Positions 1-8,672 of a stretch of DNA of 64,000 bases are shown here, piece by piece. Origin of the DNA: Brumimicrobium glaciale (GTDB lineage Bacteria > Bacteroidota > Bacteroidia > Flavobacteriales_D > Crocinitomicaceae). The stretch's first letter is position 1. Each line of letters starts with the position of its first letter. The stretch covers positions 248,001 through 312,000 of the forward strand of contig NZ_SETE01000006.1 of NCBI RefSeq assembly GCF_004152935.1, given 5' to 3'. Position numbers and translations under genes: made by a program. The notes beneath the pieces are model-generated. The model was not told the origin of the DNA. It made no database searches and worked only from the letters and a program-made list of their open reading frames with translations.

Positions 1-59
1 GAGTTTTGAGTATTGAGGCGAGATCAATTGAAGAGTGAGCTTTGGAAATTTATAATATT

Positions 60-91
60 GGGATTTTCTTTAATTAGAAAATCCCTTTTTT
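60..91. terminator. intrinsic terminator
   Basis: A perfect 10-bp stem (GGGATTTTCT at 60-69 pairing with AGAAAATCCC at 76-85) with a 6-nt loop is followed by six T residues. It probably ends a gene lying left of the window, since no coding sequence is visible in bases 1-206. Confidence 0.8.
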
Positions 92-206
92 GTTCTATAG
101 GGTTTTAGAAATATAAAGTATTGAACCGATTTACTTCCTGACTGTACAAAGTGTTGTTAAGTGCTAATTTTATGTTAGCTACTTTTAAATATAACACACA
201 TTTATT

Positions 207-875
207 ATGTACAGATTGTTCCAGCTTACCTTATTGATTTCTATTTCCTTTTCAGGCTATTCTCAAAAAGATAAAAATGAGATTGTTTTTATAGATTCCT
301 TAGGAAATAAAATTGAATCTAATGAATCCTATTTTGTTTTCAAACTGAATAATAGAACTGACTCAATAAAGCTTGATCACTTGTATGGTGGCGATTATTT
401 CCGTATTTTTCCGATTAACTCAGTTCCTCAAGATTCAAATAGTAGTTCTTCATTTGTTCAAACTTATCACTCAACAGACCTTATTAGGTCGTGCAGAAAG
501 GAGAAGATTGAGATTGTTGATTCCATAGATATTAATCAAGATGGTATTAAGGAATTATTCTTGCACCGTAAATGGAATTGTTCTGCAAATCCACCAGTTC
601 CTAGTCCTTATGGTGTCGGGAATAGCTGGCAGAATTATAGTCAATATGAAGTGTGGGATATTCAATCAAAGAAAAGAATATTTGAAGTGAAAAATGTTAG
701 TGAAGGATTTGCTGTTGTCTCTACAAGCGTTGTGAGAAGTTCTGGCTACAGCTTTAAAGTTGAAATAGACAAAAGTGGCTCAATTTTTATTTCGGATTTA
801 ACAGGGAGGGATATTGATTTCGAAATGGGAGAATACGTTTTTGATAGAGAGACGGGGAGGTATAGAAAGGATTGA
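207..875 (+). CDS. secreted hypothetical protein with EF-hand-like loop
   Basis: I do not recognise this 222-residue protein. It opens with a typical signal peptide (hydrophobic residues 5-17, then GYSQ at about 17-20), so it is probably exported to the periplasm or surface. Residues 108-116 (D108, N110, D112, G113, E116) resemble the calcium-binding DxNxDG loops of FG-GAP/VCBS-type repeats, but only one such loop is present. There is no sorting tail and no lipobox. It stands alone, with yidD 79 bp downstream on the same strand. Calcium binding is inference from the single loop. Confidence 0.6.
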   Translation: MYRLFQLTLLISISFSGYSQKDKNEIVFIDSLGNKIESNESYFVFKLNNRTDSIKLDHLYGGDYFRIFPINSVPQDSNSSSSFVQTYHSTDLIRSCRKEKIEIVDSIDINQDGIKELFLHRKWNCSANPPVPSPYGVGNSWQNYSQYEVWDIQSKKRIFEVKNVSEGFAVVSTSVVRSSGYSFKVEIDKSGSIFISDLTGRDIDFEMGEYVFDRETGRYRKD

Positions 876-942
876 ATTGTATAATATATTTTATGACCTC
901 TTTTTGCAACCAATGTCACTCAACTTCCTCCTATAAAATCCG

Positions 943-950
943 TAATTTTA
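943..950 (+). promoter_or_regulatory. TAnnTTT-type -7 element abutting yidD start
   Basis: TAATTTTA lies four bases before the GTG of yidD. It resembles the Bacteroidota -7 element (TAnnTTTG). The arrangement (TAATTTTACACC then GTG) parallels 30023-30036 (TAACTTTGCACCC then ATG), suggesting a transcript with almost no 5' leader. No good -33 TTG was found at the usual distance. Confidence 0.4.
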
Positions 951-954
951 CACC

Positions 955-1206
955 GTGGAAGTAATCAAAAAAATCATACGATTTCCTTTTATTGTTTTGA
1001 TTCGATTGTATCAATACATCATCAGTCCGATATTTCCTGCGAATTGTCGGTATAATCCAACTTGTTCGCAATATTCTGTTGATGCAATTAAAGAATGGGG
1101 AGTGCTGAAAGGTGGTTGGATGGCAATAAAGCGAATTGGTTCTTGTCATCCGTGGGGTGGTTTTGGAGATGATCCTGTTCCGAAGAAAGAATCTAAAGAT
1201 TCATAA
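955..1206 (+). CDS. yidD: YidD, membrane protein insertion efficiency factor
   Basis: YidD is a small protein at the cytoplasmic face of the inner membrane that helps YidC-dependent membrane insertion. The 83-residue product has the family hallmarks in order: an amphipathic N-terminus ([16 protein letters not shown], about 10-25), the Cys-containing core [16 protein letters not shown] (about 30-45), a GGW segment, and the terminal [13 protein letters not shown] block. Length is normal for the family. The start is a GTG placed exactly where the family begins, and no in-frame ATG precedes the conserved region. The gene stands alone here rather than in the rnpA-yidC neighbourhood seen in many bacteria. 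Confidence 0.95.
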   Translation: MEVIKKIIRFPFIVLIRLYQYIISPIFPANCRYNPTCSQYSVDAIKEWGVLKGGWMAIKRIGSCHPWGGFGDDPVPKKESKDS

Positions 1207-1207
1207 A

Positions 1208-1237
1208 TTGTTTGCGGTTGTTTGCGGTTGTTTGCGC
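1208..1237. repeat. three tandem 10-nt repeats
   Basis: TTGTTTGCGG occurs at 1208-1217 and 1218-1227, then TTGTTTGCGC at 1228-1237, directly after the yidD stop codon. It is the left edge of a repeat-rich 345-bp spacer (1207-1551) that contains no gene. Confidence 0.75.
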
Positions 1238-1243
1238 TGTATT

Positions 1244-1399
1244 GGAACGCGGATGACACGGATGCAAGCAGCGCGGATAAAAGCGGATTTTTTATTGTAA
1301 CAAACTATCGTTTGTGAATTTGTTTTATTTGGGCGTAAAAAAGATGTTTTTAAAAATCCGTGTAAATCTGCGTTCGGAGATCCGCGTCATCCGCGTTCC
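1244..1399. repeat. imperfect long inverted repeat (GCGGATGAC family)
   Basis: The left arm (1244-1292) begins GGAACGCGGATGACACGGAT and the right arm (1352-1399) ends ATCCGCGTCATCCGCGTTCC. The arms pair with several mismatches around a spacer of about 60 nt. The arms are GC-richer than the surroundings and look like a dispersed element rather than a terminator. Similar GCGGAT-rich repeats occur in many Bacteroidota intergenic regions as far as I recall; copy number in this genome cannot be judged from one window. Confidence 0.65.
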
Positions 1400-1446
1400 G
1401 TCATGAGTAACACCCACGCCAACCAATTCGTAATTAAAAGATTCTT

Positions 1447-1466
1447 ATTCCGATAGCTATCGGAAT
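1447..1466. repeat. 20-bp perfect palindrome CCGATAGCTATCGG
   Basis: ATTCCGATAGCTATCGGAAT is self-complementary over all 20 bases. The core CCGAYAGCTRTCGG resembles the imperfect copy CCCGACAGCTGTACGGG near 26846-26861. It sits 85 bp before the macroglobulin gene. Function unknown; a dispersed palindrome is more likely than a specific operator. Confidence 0.7.
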
Positions 1467-1551
1467 GTAATTAATTTCCGTTCTTTATGGAATTGGTACT
1501 TTCTTTGCATCCCAAGGAATTCAAAACGATAATACACTTTAATAACACATC

Positions 1552-4500
1552 ATGAATATTCAACGTCTCGTTATTCTATTTTTCATTCTTTTTACATTCA
1601 ATACTTACAGTCAAGAAGACAATCGGCTACAAAAAGTGGATAGTCTATTAGAAATTAGGCAACCCAATGCAGCCCAAGCAGAATTGTGGAATGCAATTGA
1701 AAAAGCTAAAATCGAGAAAGACCATTCAACGCTTTTAAAAGCATATCCTTATTTTTTAAGAATCGTTGGTCCTTTGGATAAAGATGAACGTGCAGCATTA
1801 TATTTCAAAATATTAGAAAGTACAAAAACGCTACCTGCTCCATCAAATTCGATTGCTCAATTGCAAATGATTCAGCAAATGACTTATAATAATTATCAAT
1901 GGATGAGTTATGGCTATTTGAAAATCTACGACTCTTTAAATTTGAGTGAAGACACAGTGCGACATAATTTCATTTTGGAAAATATCAAAACATTAGAAAG
2001 TAGATTAAATGATTTATCTAAATATGATTTCAAACCATTTCAAGAAGTTTTATTGAAAGAAAATGACAGTCTTTTCATCTTAAATTCAGTTTCTGATTAT
2101 GTCGGATATCAACTAATTAACCTTTATGAATCTTCAATTATTCAAAATGGTGGAACTTTAAAAAATGCGAGTTCCGATAAAAATGAATGGTATTCAAAAT
2201 CATCTGATTTTACAAAATTAAATCTCAATTCAGACGAATTGTCTGGTGCAGTATTGAATATTTTTCAATATATAGAAAAACACAATGCCAATCAATCGGA
2301 TTATTTGAGTTCAGCTGTTCACCAAAGATTACATTATTTGAAAAGGACTTTCAATAACGAAGAAGCGATCAACAATGCATGGAAAGAACAGTTTGACTTT
2401 TTCAAAACCACTTCAGCGCGTTCGAAATTTATGTTTGAATTGGCGAGAATTAATTACATAAAAGGGAGTGGCTATCATTTTCAGGACAATCCAGATGTTG
2501 AGGAATTAATAAAAGAAGCTTACGATGATTTAAAGGCTGAATTAAAGAAGTTTCCAAATAATGATTTTAAACACGAAATAGCTTCTTTAATTTCAATCAT
2601 AGAAAATAAATACATCAGTATTTCTGCACCGAATATTTATGGATTGGATAAAAAGATTCCATTTAAAATTCAACATAGAAATTATTCGAATCAAATTCTG
2701 CGGATCTATAAATTGGAAGATTTTGATCCTTTGAAAAGTAGTAATCTTAGAAATTATGCTGTTGAGAATAAACTAACTTTAGTAAGAACAATAAATTTAG
2801 ATTTAAAGAATTCGGAATTATTCCAAGAAAGAAGTACTGAAATGTTTTTGGAGGAAATATCAACTCCAGGACAATACTTTATTGTGGCAACAAATGATGA
2901 GAAGTCTCTAAGTGAATTAGCAGCTGACACTAAAATTTGGAATGCAGCAAAGATTTACCATACTCAATTGACGATTGCAGAAATGAGTGTAACCTCAACT
3001 TCTATTAATAACGAATATACTGTTTTGGTGATTGATGAAAAAACAGGAAAACCAATCGAAAATGCTGAAGTGAAATTGTATTATTCCGATTATAGAAAAA
3101 ACAGAGATTTAATAGAATTTAAAAAGGGAAAGACAGATGAAAATGGACTTTTCATTCATTCAACTGGCGATAAAAACAGGATTTCTTATACTGTGGAATA
3201 CAAGAATTCTTTGCTTTTTGGAAATGATTATGTAAGATCTTCAAGTGAAGAAAATGAAATAAGTCGAGTTGAACTTTTAACAGATAGGTCAATTTATCGT
3301 CCAGGGCAAACAGTTTACTTTAAAGGAATAGCTTATCACGGAAAGGACAATGAATTTAAGACTTTAGCAAAGAAAAAAATTGTAGTTACTTTAAAAGATG
3401 CTAATTATCAGGAGGTTTTTAAAGAAACATTTACAACCAACGAATTTGGAAGTATCGATGGAAATATTCAACTGCCGAAATCCACATCATTGGGTAATTT
3501 CACATTGAGTGCAACTGATGAATCTAATAGTGGTTTTGCTTATTCAATAGCTCAATTCTCAGTTGAAGAATACAAGCGTCCTACTTTCGAAGTGGAATTA
3601 AATCAACCCAAAGAAGAAGCTAAATTGAATGATACAGTTTTAATTTCTGGAAATGCGAAAGCTTATGCAGGTTATGGAATTTCGAATGCTCAGGTAAGCT
3701 ACACGATTTACAGAAAATGGAATCGCTATTGGAGATATTATAATGCTCCATCTTCTGGAGATTTATTGAAAGAGGATACAGTGAAAACAGACCAAAAAGG
3801 AGATTTTACAATAGACTTTTTTGCTGAGGTAGATCCAAATGCTGTTAAGAATGCCTATTACACTTATGAAGTAAAAGTTAAAGTTACTGACATTTCTGGT
3901 GAGACGCATGAAGAAACTTTATCACTTAATTTAAGTAAAGTAGGTTTGTCAATTCAAGTAAATGCGCCAACTAAATTCTTTACCCACGATTCTGAATTTG
4001 CAGTAATTGATGTGGTTAATTTATCAGGCGAAAAACAAAAAGGATATTCAGGAAAAGTTGAGGTTTATAAGATAGTTTCTTCTGAACAGTTTTTAGAGCG
4101 TATTTGGGAAAATACGGAAGTAACAAAATTTGATAAAAAAGATTTTTCTATGCTATTTCCAAATATGAAATGGAATGCTTTTGAAGATAATTCAAGCAAA
4201 GAAGAATTGATTAAAACACTTTCTTTTAATTCGGGAGATTCTTTAAAGTTAAACGATTGGATTAACAATGAACAAGGAAATTATGTGTTGAAGTTTCATT
4301 CAATAACTAAGGAGGGTGACACCATAAAAGCAGAACACAACTTAGAGGTAATTGATGTAAAAGCAAAAGAATTGCCATCTCATGAAGCGCTTTGGACTTT
4401 CGTTTCTTCTGATGTTGTGAAAGTTGGAAATGATGTTGATTTTCAAGTGGGCTCTTCATTCGACAATGCAAAAGCTTTGGTTTCATTCTACAGAAAAGAT

Positions 4501-7500
4501 GAATTGGTCAGCAGAGAATGGGTGGATTTGAAAAATAGATTTTCGAAATGTTATACCATTCAAGAAAAGGATAGAGGTGTTTTGACTTATGATGTTGTGC
4601 TTTTTAATAATGGAGTTTTCTATAAAGCAACGAATAATATTCAAGTTCCATTCAGCAATAAAGAATTGAAAATTAAAACTTCAACTTTTAGAGATTTGTT
4701 AGAACCTGGTCAAAAAGAACAATGGAGCTTTACCATTCAAGACGAAAACCAAGAATTTGTAAAAGCTGAATTGGCCGCAACTTTATATGATGCTTCTTTG
4801 GATCAATTTAGAGGTCATTCTTGGAATTTGTTTCCTTATTATGGAAGAGGTCAATATGTAAATTGGTCGTATGATTGGAGTAGACAAATTACAAATAATG
4901 GTTCTTATGGATTGGACTGGGAATTGAGAAACATGCTGAACCAAGATAATTTGAGGTATAAATATGTTGAAGCAAAAACTGCAATAAGAATTATTCGTGA
5001 TTATGATCGAGCTTTTAGTCAGAAAGTAACACGAGAAGATATTTCCATGAGTCCAAGTAGGTCAAATAATGTCGTTTCTTCTCAAGAGTCAGCGGATGGT
5101 GCCGAAATGGAAAGTGATGCGCTATCTTCTGGAGGGTCAGAAGCTGAAGTATTGCCTAATGGGAAAAGTGAAAGTTCTACATCAAAGCCAATCAATCCAA
5201 GATCTAACTTCAATGAAACTGCTTTTTTCTATCCAACGATTTATTCTAACGATTCAAATGAATACGTGTTGAATTTCACATTGCCAGAATCTTTAACGCA
5301 ATGGAAATTGTTGATGTTAGGTCACAACCAAGAAATGCAAATTGGAACTTTTCAAAAGGAAATTATCGCGCAGAAAGAATTAATGGTAACGGCTAACGCT
5401 CCAAGATTTGTGAGACAAGGTGATGCCATAGATTTTTCTGCAAAAGTGGTGAACTTAACAAAAGAAGAGCAAACTGTTGAAGTATTGCTGATTTTTGAAA
5501 ACCCAATAAATCAAGAAAGATTGAATTTAATTGGACGTCAACCTTTGAGTAAAATGGTGACGATTCCTGCCGGAGAATCTGAAGAAGTAACTTGGAATTT
5601 GAATATTGGAAATCAAGAAGTGATTCAATATACAATTACGGCTTCGAACGAAAACTTTAGCGATGGAGAGAAAAATGTGATTCCGGTTTTAAGTAATCGT
5701 GTTTTAATTACAGAAACAGATCATGTTTTATTGACGAAGCCAGGGAGAACATCACACGAATTTGATTCCTTTAAAAATCAGAATTCAACGACTTTAGATA
5801 ATAAATCATTTACGATTGAATACACAGATAACTTAGCTTGGAATGCTGTGATGGCCTTACCGTATTTAAGTAAACAAAATGACCAAAGCATAACTTCACT
5901 TGTGAATAGCTATTATGCGAATGCAATTGCAGAAGACATTGTAAAAAGTAATCCGCAAATTCAGACGATTTTTAATCAATGGAAATCTAAATCTCCGGAT
6001 GCTTTATTGTCGGAATTAGAGAAGAACGAAGAATTAAAAACGATTCTTTTGAAAGAAACTCCGTGGGTGATGGAAGCCAAAAGTGAAACTGAGCAGCGCC
6101 GCAGAATTGCACAATTATTTGAATTGAATCAATTGGCGGATAATCAGCAGAATATTTTGAATGAAATCAAGAAAAACCAAAATTTTGATGGAGGATTTGC
6201 TTGGTTTGGTGGTGGAAGATCAAATGTTTATATCACTCAGAATTTACTGACTCGTTTTGGAAATTTAGATCGATTAGGAATTTCAGTTTCAAATTCAACC
6301 GAGTTAATTCAGAAAGCAGAAAGCTTCCTGGCGAATCACCATGTGAAGAATTATGAAGAATACATAAAAGACAAGAAAGGGTACACTTTATCGTCTATGG
6401 ATGTGTATTGGTTGTATTCTAGAACATTCTTCAAGAATGAAAACAGTAAATCTATTGATGAAGTTGAGAATTTCTATAAAGAGAAGCTTAAAAAAGATTG
6501 GACGAAATTCAATCCTTATTTACAGGCGATGATAGGAATTTACTTCAAAAGTGAAAACATCAATGACAAAGCGCAATTGGTTTATGCCTCGTTAAAAGAC
6601 AGAGCGAAGAAAAACACAAAACTAGGAATGTATTGGGTGGAGAATTCAGGTTATTACTGGTATCAAAATAACATTGCAAGTCAAGCGATGATTATTTCAT
6701 TTTTCAAAACAATGGACGCTCCAGAAAATAGGATGGACGATATGCGCTTGTGGTTAATTCTCAACAAAGAAAGTAACGCATGGGAAACTGGAGTTGCGAC
6801 AGCAGATGCTGTTTACGCGATTCTATCAACAGGAAAAGACTATCTGAATACTTCAAAACAACCAATTATTAAAGTAGGAAATCAGAAGTTCGTTTATACT
6901 TCGACAACTCAAAAAGATGAGGTAGAAGTAGAGTGGACGCCTGGATTAGGTCAAGTGAAAAATAAATGGACGGGAACTGAAATTAATCCAAGTTTAGGAA
7001 CAGTTGAAATTGAAAGATTTTCAGAAGGTCCGGGAGTTTTAAATATGTATTGGCAATACACAGATGAATTGTCAAAAATCAAAAGCAGTCAGAACAAATC
7101 GATGGAAATTCAAAAAACATACCGACGAATTGTTGCTGGAGCAAAAGACGAAAAAGGAATTGTAGATTCAACATTTACTGTAGGTGATAAAATCGAAATT
7201 GAATTGATTGTAACTGTAGATAGAGATTTAGAATTTGTCCATATCAAAGATTTACGTCCAGCAGGAATTGAACCTACTTTATCGACAAGTGGATATAATT
7301 ATGGTAGAGGTTTGTCTTATTACCAAAGCCCAAAAGATGTATCGATGGAATATTTTATAGATAGAATGCCGAAGGGAACGTATAAATTTACTTATACGGT
7401 TTATGCTACGCATAGTGGGAACTTTAACAGTGGTTTTGCGGAAATTCAGTGTCATTATGCACCGAAATTTTCAGGGAATAGTGGAGTAATGGATGTGAGG

Positions 7501-7512
7501 ATTGGGAGGTAG
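1552..7512 (+). CDS. giant alpha-2-macroglobulin family protein
   Basis: The 1986-residue protein has a signal peptide (MNIQRLVILFFILFTFNTYSQ, just over 20 residues) and the order of a bacterial alpha-2-macroglobulin. A helical, poorly conserved N-terminal region is followed by MG domains with the hallmark LTDRSIYRPGQTVYFKG near 572-590. A Ser/Glu-rich flexible stretch covers about 1175-1215. The A2M domain starts near R1217 (RSNFNETAFFYP, then PESLTQWKL), and a thioester-type helical domain spans about 1430-1740 with GGFAWFGGGRSNVYIT. Where classical members have the thioester CxEQ, this one reads LSKQNDQS (1439-1446), so no thioester can form. A2M proteins trap proteases; a thioester-less member would act only by conformational trapping or have a structural role. 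It has its own promoter region and ends against a REP hairpin. Confidence 0.9.
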   Translation: MNIQRLVILFFILFTFNTYSQEDNRLQKVDSLLEIRQPNAAQAELWNAIEKAKIEKDHSTLLKAYPYFLRIVGPLDKDERAALYFKILESTKTLPAPSNSIAQLQMIQQMTYNNYQWMSYGYLKIYDSLNLSEDTVRHNFILENIKTLESRLNDLSKYDFKPFQEVLLKENDSLFILNSVSDYVGYQLINLYESSIIQNGGTLKNASSDKNEWYSKSSDFTKLNLNSDELSGAVLNIFQYIEKHNANQSDYLSSAVHQRLHYLKRTFNNEEAINNAWKEQFDFFKTTSARSKFMFELARINYIKGSGYHFQDNPDVEELIKEAYDDLKAELKKFPNNDFKHEIASLISIIENKYISISAPNIYGLDKKIPFKIQHRNYSNQILRIYKLEDFDPLKSSNLRNYAVENKLTLVRTINLDLKNSELFQERSTEMFLEEISTPGQYFIVATNDEKSLSELAADTKIWNAAKIYHTQLTIAEMSVTSTSINNEYTVLVIDEKTGKPIENAEVKLYYSDYRKNRDLIEFKKGKTDENGLFIHSTGDKNRISYTVEYKNSLLFGNDYVRSSSEENEISRVELLTDRSIYRPGQTVYFKGIAYHGKDNEFKTLAKKKIVVTLKDANYQEVFKETFTTNEFGSIDGNIQLPKSTSLGNFTLSATDESNSGFAYSIAQFSVEEYKRPTFEVELNQPKEEAKLNDTVLISGNAKAYAGYGISNAQVSYTIYRKWNRYWRYYNAPSSGDLLKEDTVKTDQKGDFTIDFFAEVDPNAVKNAYYTYEVKVKVTDISGETHEETLSLNLSKVGLSIQVNAPTKFFTHDSEFAVIDVVNLSGEKQKGYSGKVEVYKIVSSEQFLERIWENTEVTKFDKKDFSMLFPNMKWNAFEDNSSKEELIKTLSFNSGDSLKLNDWINNEQGNYVLKFHSITKEGDTIKAEHNLEVIDVKAKELPSHEALWTFVSSDVVKVGNDVDFQVGSSFDNAKALVSFYRKDELVSREWVDLKNRFSKCYTIQEKDRGVLTYDVVLFNNGVFYKATNNIQVPFSNKELKIKTSTFRDLLEPGQKEQWSFTIQDENQEFVKAELAATLYDASLDQFRGHSWNLFPYYGRGQYVNWSYDWSRQITNNGSYGLDWELRNMLNQDNLRYKYVEAKTAIRIIRDYDRAFSQKVTREDISMSPSRSNNVVSSQESADGAEMESDALSSGGSEAEVLPNGKSESSTSKPINPRSNFNETAFFYPTIYSNDSNEYVLNFTLPESLTQWKLLMLGHNQEMQIGTFQKEIIAQKELMVTANAPRFVRQGDAIDFSAKVVNLTKEEQTVEVLLIFENPINQERLNLIGRQPLSKMVTIPAGESEEVTWNLNIGNQEVIQYTITASNENFSDGEKNVIPVLSNRVLITETDHVLLTKPGRTSHEFDSFKNQNSTTLDNKSFTIEYTDNLAWNAVMALPYLSKQNDQSITSLVNSYYANAIAEDIVKSNPQIQTIFNQWKSKSPDALLSELEKNEELKTILLKETPWVMEAKSETEQRRRIAQLFELNQLADNQQNILNEIKKNQNFDGGFAWFGGGRSNVYITQNLLTRFGNLDRLGISVSNSTELIQKAESFLANHHVKNYEEYIKDKKGYTLSSMDVYWLYSRTFFKNENSKSIDEVENFYKEKLKKDWTKFNPYLQAMIGIYFKSENINDKAQLVYASLKDRAKKNTKLGMYWVENSGYYWYQNNIASQAMIISFFKTMDAPENRMDDMRLWLILNKESNAWETGVATADAVYAILSTGKDYLNTSKQPIIKVGNQKFVYTSTTQKDEVEVEWTPGLGQVKNKWTGTEINPSLGTVEIERFSEGPGVLNMYWQYTDELSKIKSSQNKSMEIQKTYRRIVAGAKDEKGIVDSTFTVGDKIEIELIVTVDRDLEFVHIKDLRPAGIEPTLSTSGYNYGRGLSYYQSPKDVSMEYFIDRMPKGTYKFTYTVYATHSGNFNSGFAEIQCHYAPKFSGNSGVMDVRIGR

Positions 7513-7522
7513 GGATTTATAG

Positions 7523-7574
7523 TTTTCACAAAAGGTAGAGACGCACGGCCTTTGGTCTCTACCTTTTGTGAAAA
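7523..7574. repeat. RAYT-linked palindrome copy 1 / bidirectional hairpin
   Basis: Arms TTTTCACAAAAGGTAGAGAC (7523-7542) and its exact complement at 7555-7574 flank a 12-nt loop that retains half of the family core (GCACGG). The hairpin separates two convergent genes, so it may also stop transcription from both sides. The right half of the core has decayed compared with copies at 8430-8477 and 13915-13974. Confidence 0.8.
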
Positions 7575-7580
7575 ACCCAA

Positions 7581-8201
7581 TCATTCATCCTTCAACCGAT
7601 CATAATTCCAATTTTTAGGATTAAAACGGATATAGTATTTTATACTTTGATATTCGTCATCATCTCTAATCACATGGTCATGATAATTGGGTTGAAAAAA
7701 ATGATTATTTCGATTGTATTTGGGGATGTTTAATTGCTGTTCATCGATATAGTCATCAATTTTGGTATTGACTGACGATTTGAATCCTGCAATAAACGAT
7801 GAAATGGATTGAGGTAATCGAATAGGGCGATTTCGTTTGATTTTCAAGTGCCGAAACTTTTCATGATTTTGTTGATAATCTTCCCTTTTCGGTGGCCTTT
7901 TAATTTTTAAATCATTTCTTTTACCTGATTGATTAATTTCAACTATTGCGTGAATGTGATTAGGCATAATGATATCTTCATGTTGAATCAATTCACTTCT
8001 TATTTGAAATGACTTCAACCATTCTTCTTTTACAATTTCACCAAATTCCGAAAGAATCATTCTATTGTTTTTTATTTCACCTAGATTACAAACCCTATTC
8101 TGTGTAATAATAGTAATGAAATAATATCCATTGGCAGAATAATTCCAATTGAGTTTTCGATGAGAGGCGACTCTGTATCTCTTTTTATATTTTTCTGACA
8201 T
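7581..8201 (-). CDS. REP-associated tyrosine transposase (RAYT, Y1/HUH family)
   Basis: The 206-residue protein matches the single-copy IS200-like transposases that act on REP palindromes. Visible features are the N-terminal RKLNWNYSANGYYFITIITQNR strand-turn, the HUH metal-binding motif in MPNHIHAIVEI, the helix SFIAGFKSSVNTKI and the C-terminal block FQPNYHDHVIRDDDEYQSIKYYI, where the catalytic Tyr is expected, ending FNPKNW. HUH enzymes nick single-stranded hairpin DNA and form a 5'-phosphotyrosine link. The gene is flanked on both sides by palindromes sharing AGAGACGCACGG (7523-7574 and 8430-8477), with a third at 13915-13974, as expected of a REPtron. It lacks IS-like terminal repeats of its own. 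Reading frame and motifs appear intact. Confidence 0.9.
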   Translation of the reverse strand: MSEKYKKRYRVASHRKLNWNYSANGYYFITIITQNRVCNLGEIKNNRMILSEFGEIVKEEWLKSFQIRSELIQHEDIIMPNHIHAIVEINQSGKRNDLKIKRPPKREDYQQNHEKFRHLKIKRNRPIRLPQSISSFIAGFKSSVNTKIDDYIDEQQLNIPKYNRNNHFFQPNYHDHVIRDDDEYQSIKYYIRFNPKNWNYDRLKDE

Positions 8202-8429
8202 CGTCCAGTTTTTTTATAATGAATGATTACAAAACTGAAAACGATAACCTCAATATTTATTGATTTTGATTTAAGTGGTCATGCGGTTTGTTTTGTGAAA
8301 ACAATTTTTGTTTGTAATGAAGATAGAAATTTAATTTTAAACAATTTTTGATTTAATGGTTTTTTATTTCGATGATTTGGTGAATGTTGTTTAAAATGGA
8401 CGCGTGTGGAAATTGTTGCGTTTTGTTTT

Positions 8430-8477
8430 GTTGGATCATTTAGAGACGCACGGCCGTGCGTCTCTAAATGATCCAAC
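8430..8477. repeat. RAYT-linked palindrome copy 2 (48 bp, perfect)
   Basis: A perfect 48-bp palindrome. The inner 24 bp are AGAGACGCACGG followed by its reverse complement. The outer arms (GTTGGATCATTT on the left) are specific to this locus yet still pair exactly. The right arm runs directly into the 17-nt repeat array at 8471-8588. It lies 229 bp upstream of the RAYT start codon. Confidence 0.9.
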
Positions 8478-8588
8478 GTCATCCATAATCCAATGTCACC
8501 CAAAATAAACGTCATCTATAATCCAACGTCACCCAAAATAAAACGTCACCCGTGATTCAACATCAACCATAATCCAACACCTAAATAA
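8471..8588. repeat. degenerate 17-nt tandem repeat array (about 7 units)
   Basis: Units of 16-17 nt with the consensus ATCCAACGTCACCCAWA start at 8471, 8488, 8505, 8521, 8538, 8555 and 8572. The first unit begins inside the right arm of the palindrome at 8430-8477. The spacing of about 17 nt equals that of the cleaner array at 13973-14109, although the unit sequences differ. No spacer-like unique segments separate units, so this is not a CRISPR array. The whole 8202-8672 gap holds no gene. Confidence 0.7.
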
Positions 8589-8616
8589 TAGTTGTTTTAA
8601 TATTATCTATTTAAAA

Positions 8617-8650
8617 ATTTAGACTCGTCTAAATAAATTACATATATTTG
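8617..8650 (+). promoter_or_regulatory. promoter with metal-regulator-like operator for the TonB receptor
   Basis: ATTTAGACTCGTCTAAAT (8617-8634) is an 8-2-8 perfect inverted repeat. TATATTTG (8643-8650) is a strong TAnnTTTG -7 element 22 bp before the receptor's ATG. The palindrome covers the place where the -33 element should lie, so a bound protein would block initiation. The TTTAGAC-N2-GTCTAAA shape is like sites I associate with DtxR/MntR-type metal repressors; that assignment is inference. Confidence 0.6.
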
Positions 8651-8672
8651 TCAAAAATATAAATTTAAGAAT

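Noticed and set aside
931-1149. Minus-strand open frame over yidD
   Set aside because: Antisense to a clear conserved gene.
7523-7574. Simple rho-independent terminator only
   Set aside because: The hairpin holds half of the RAYT-linked core, so it is better described as a degraded palindrome copy that may also terminate transcription.
8279-8515. Minus-strand open frame of 78 codons between RAYT and the TonB receptor
   Set aside because: It runs through the 48-bp palindrome and part of the repeat array, with no recognisable protein.
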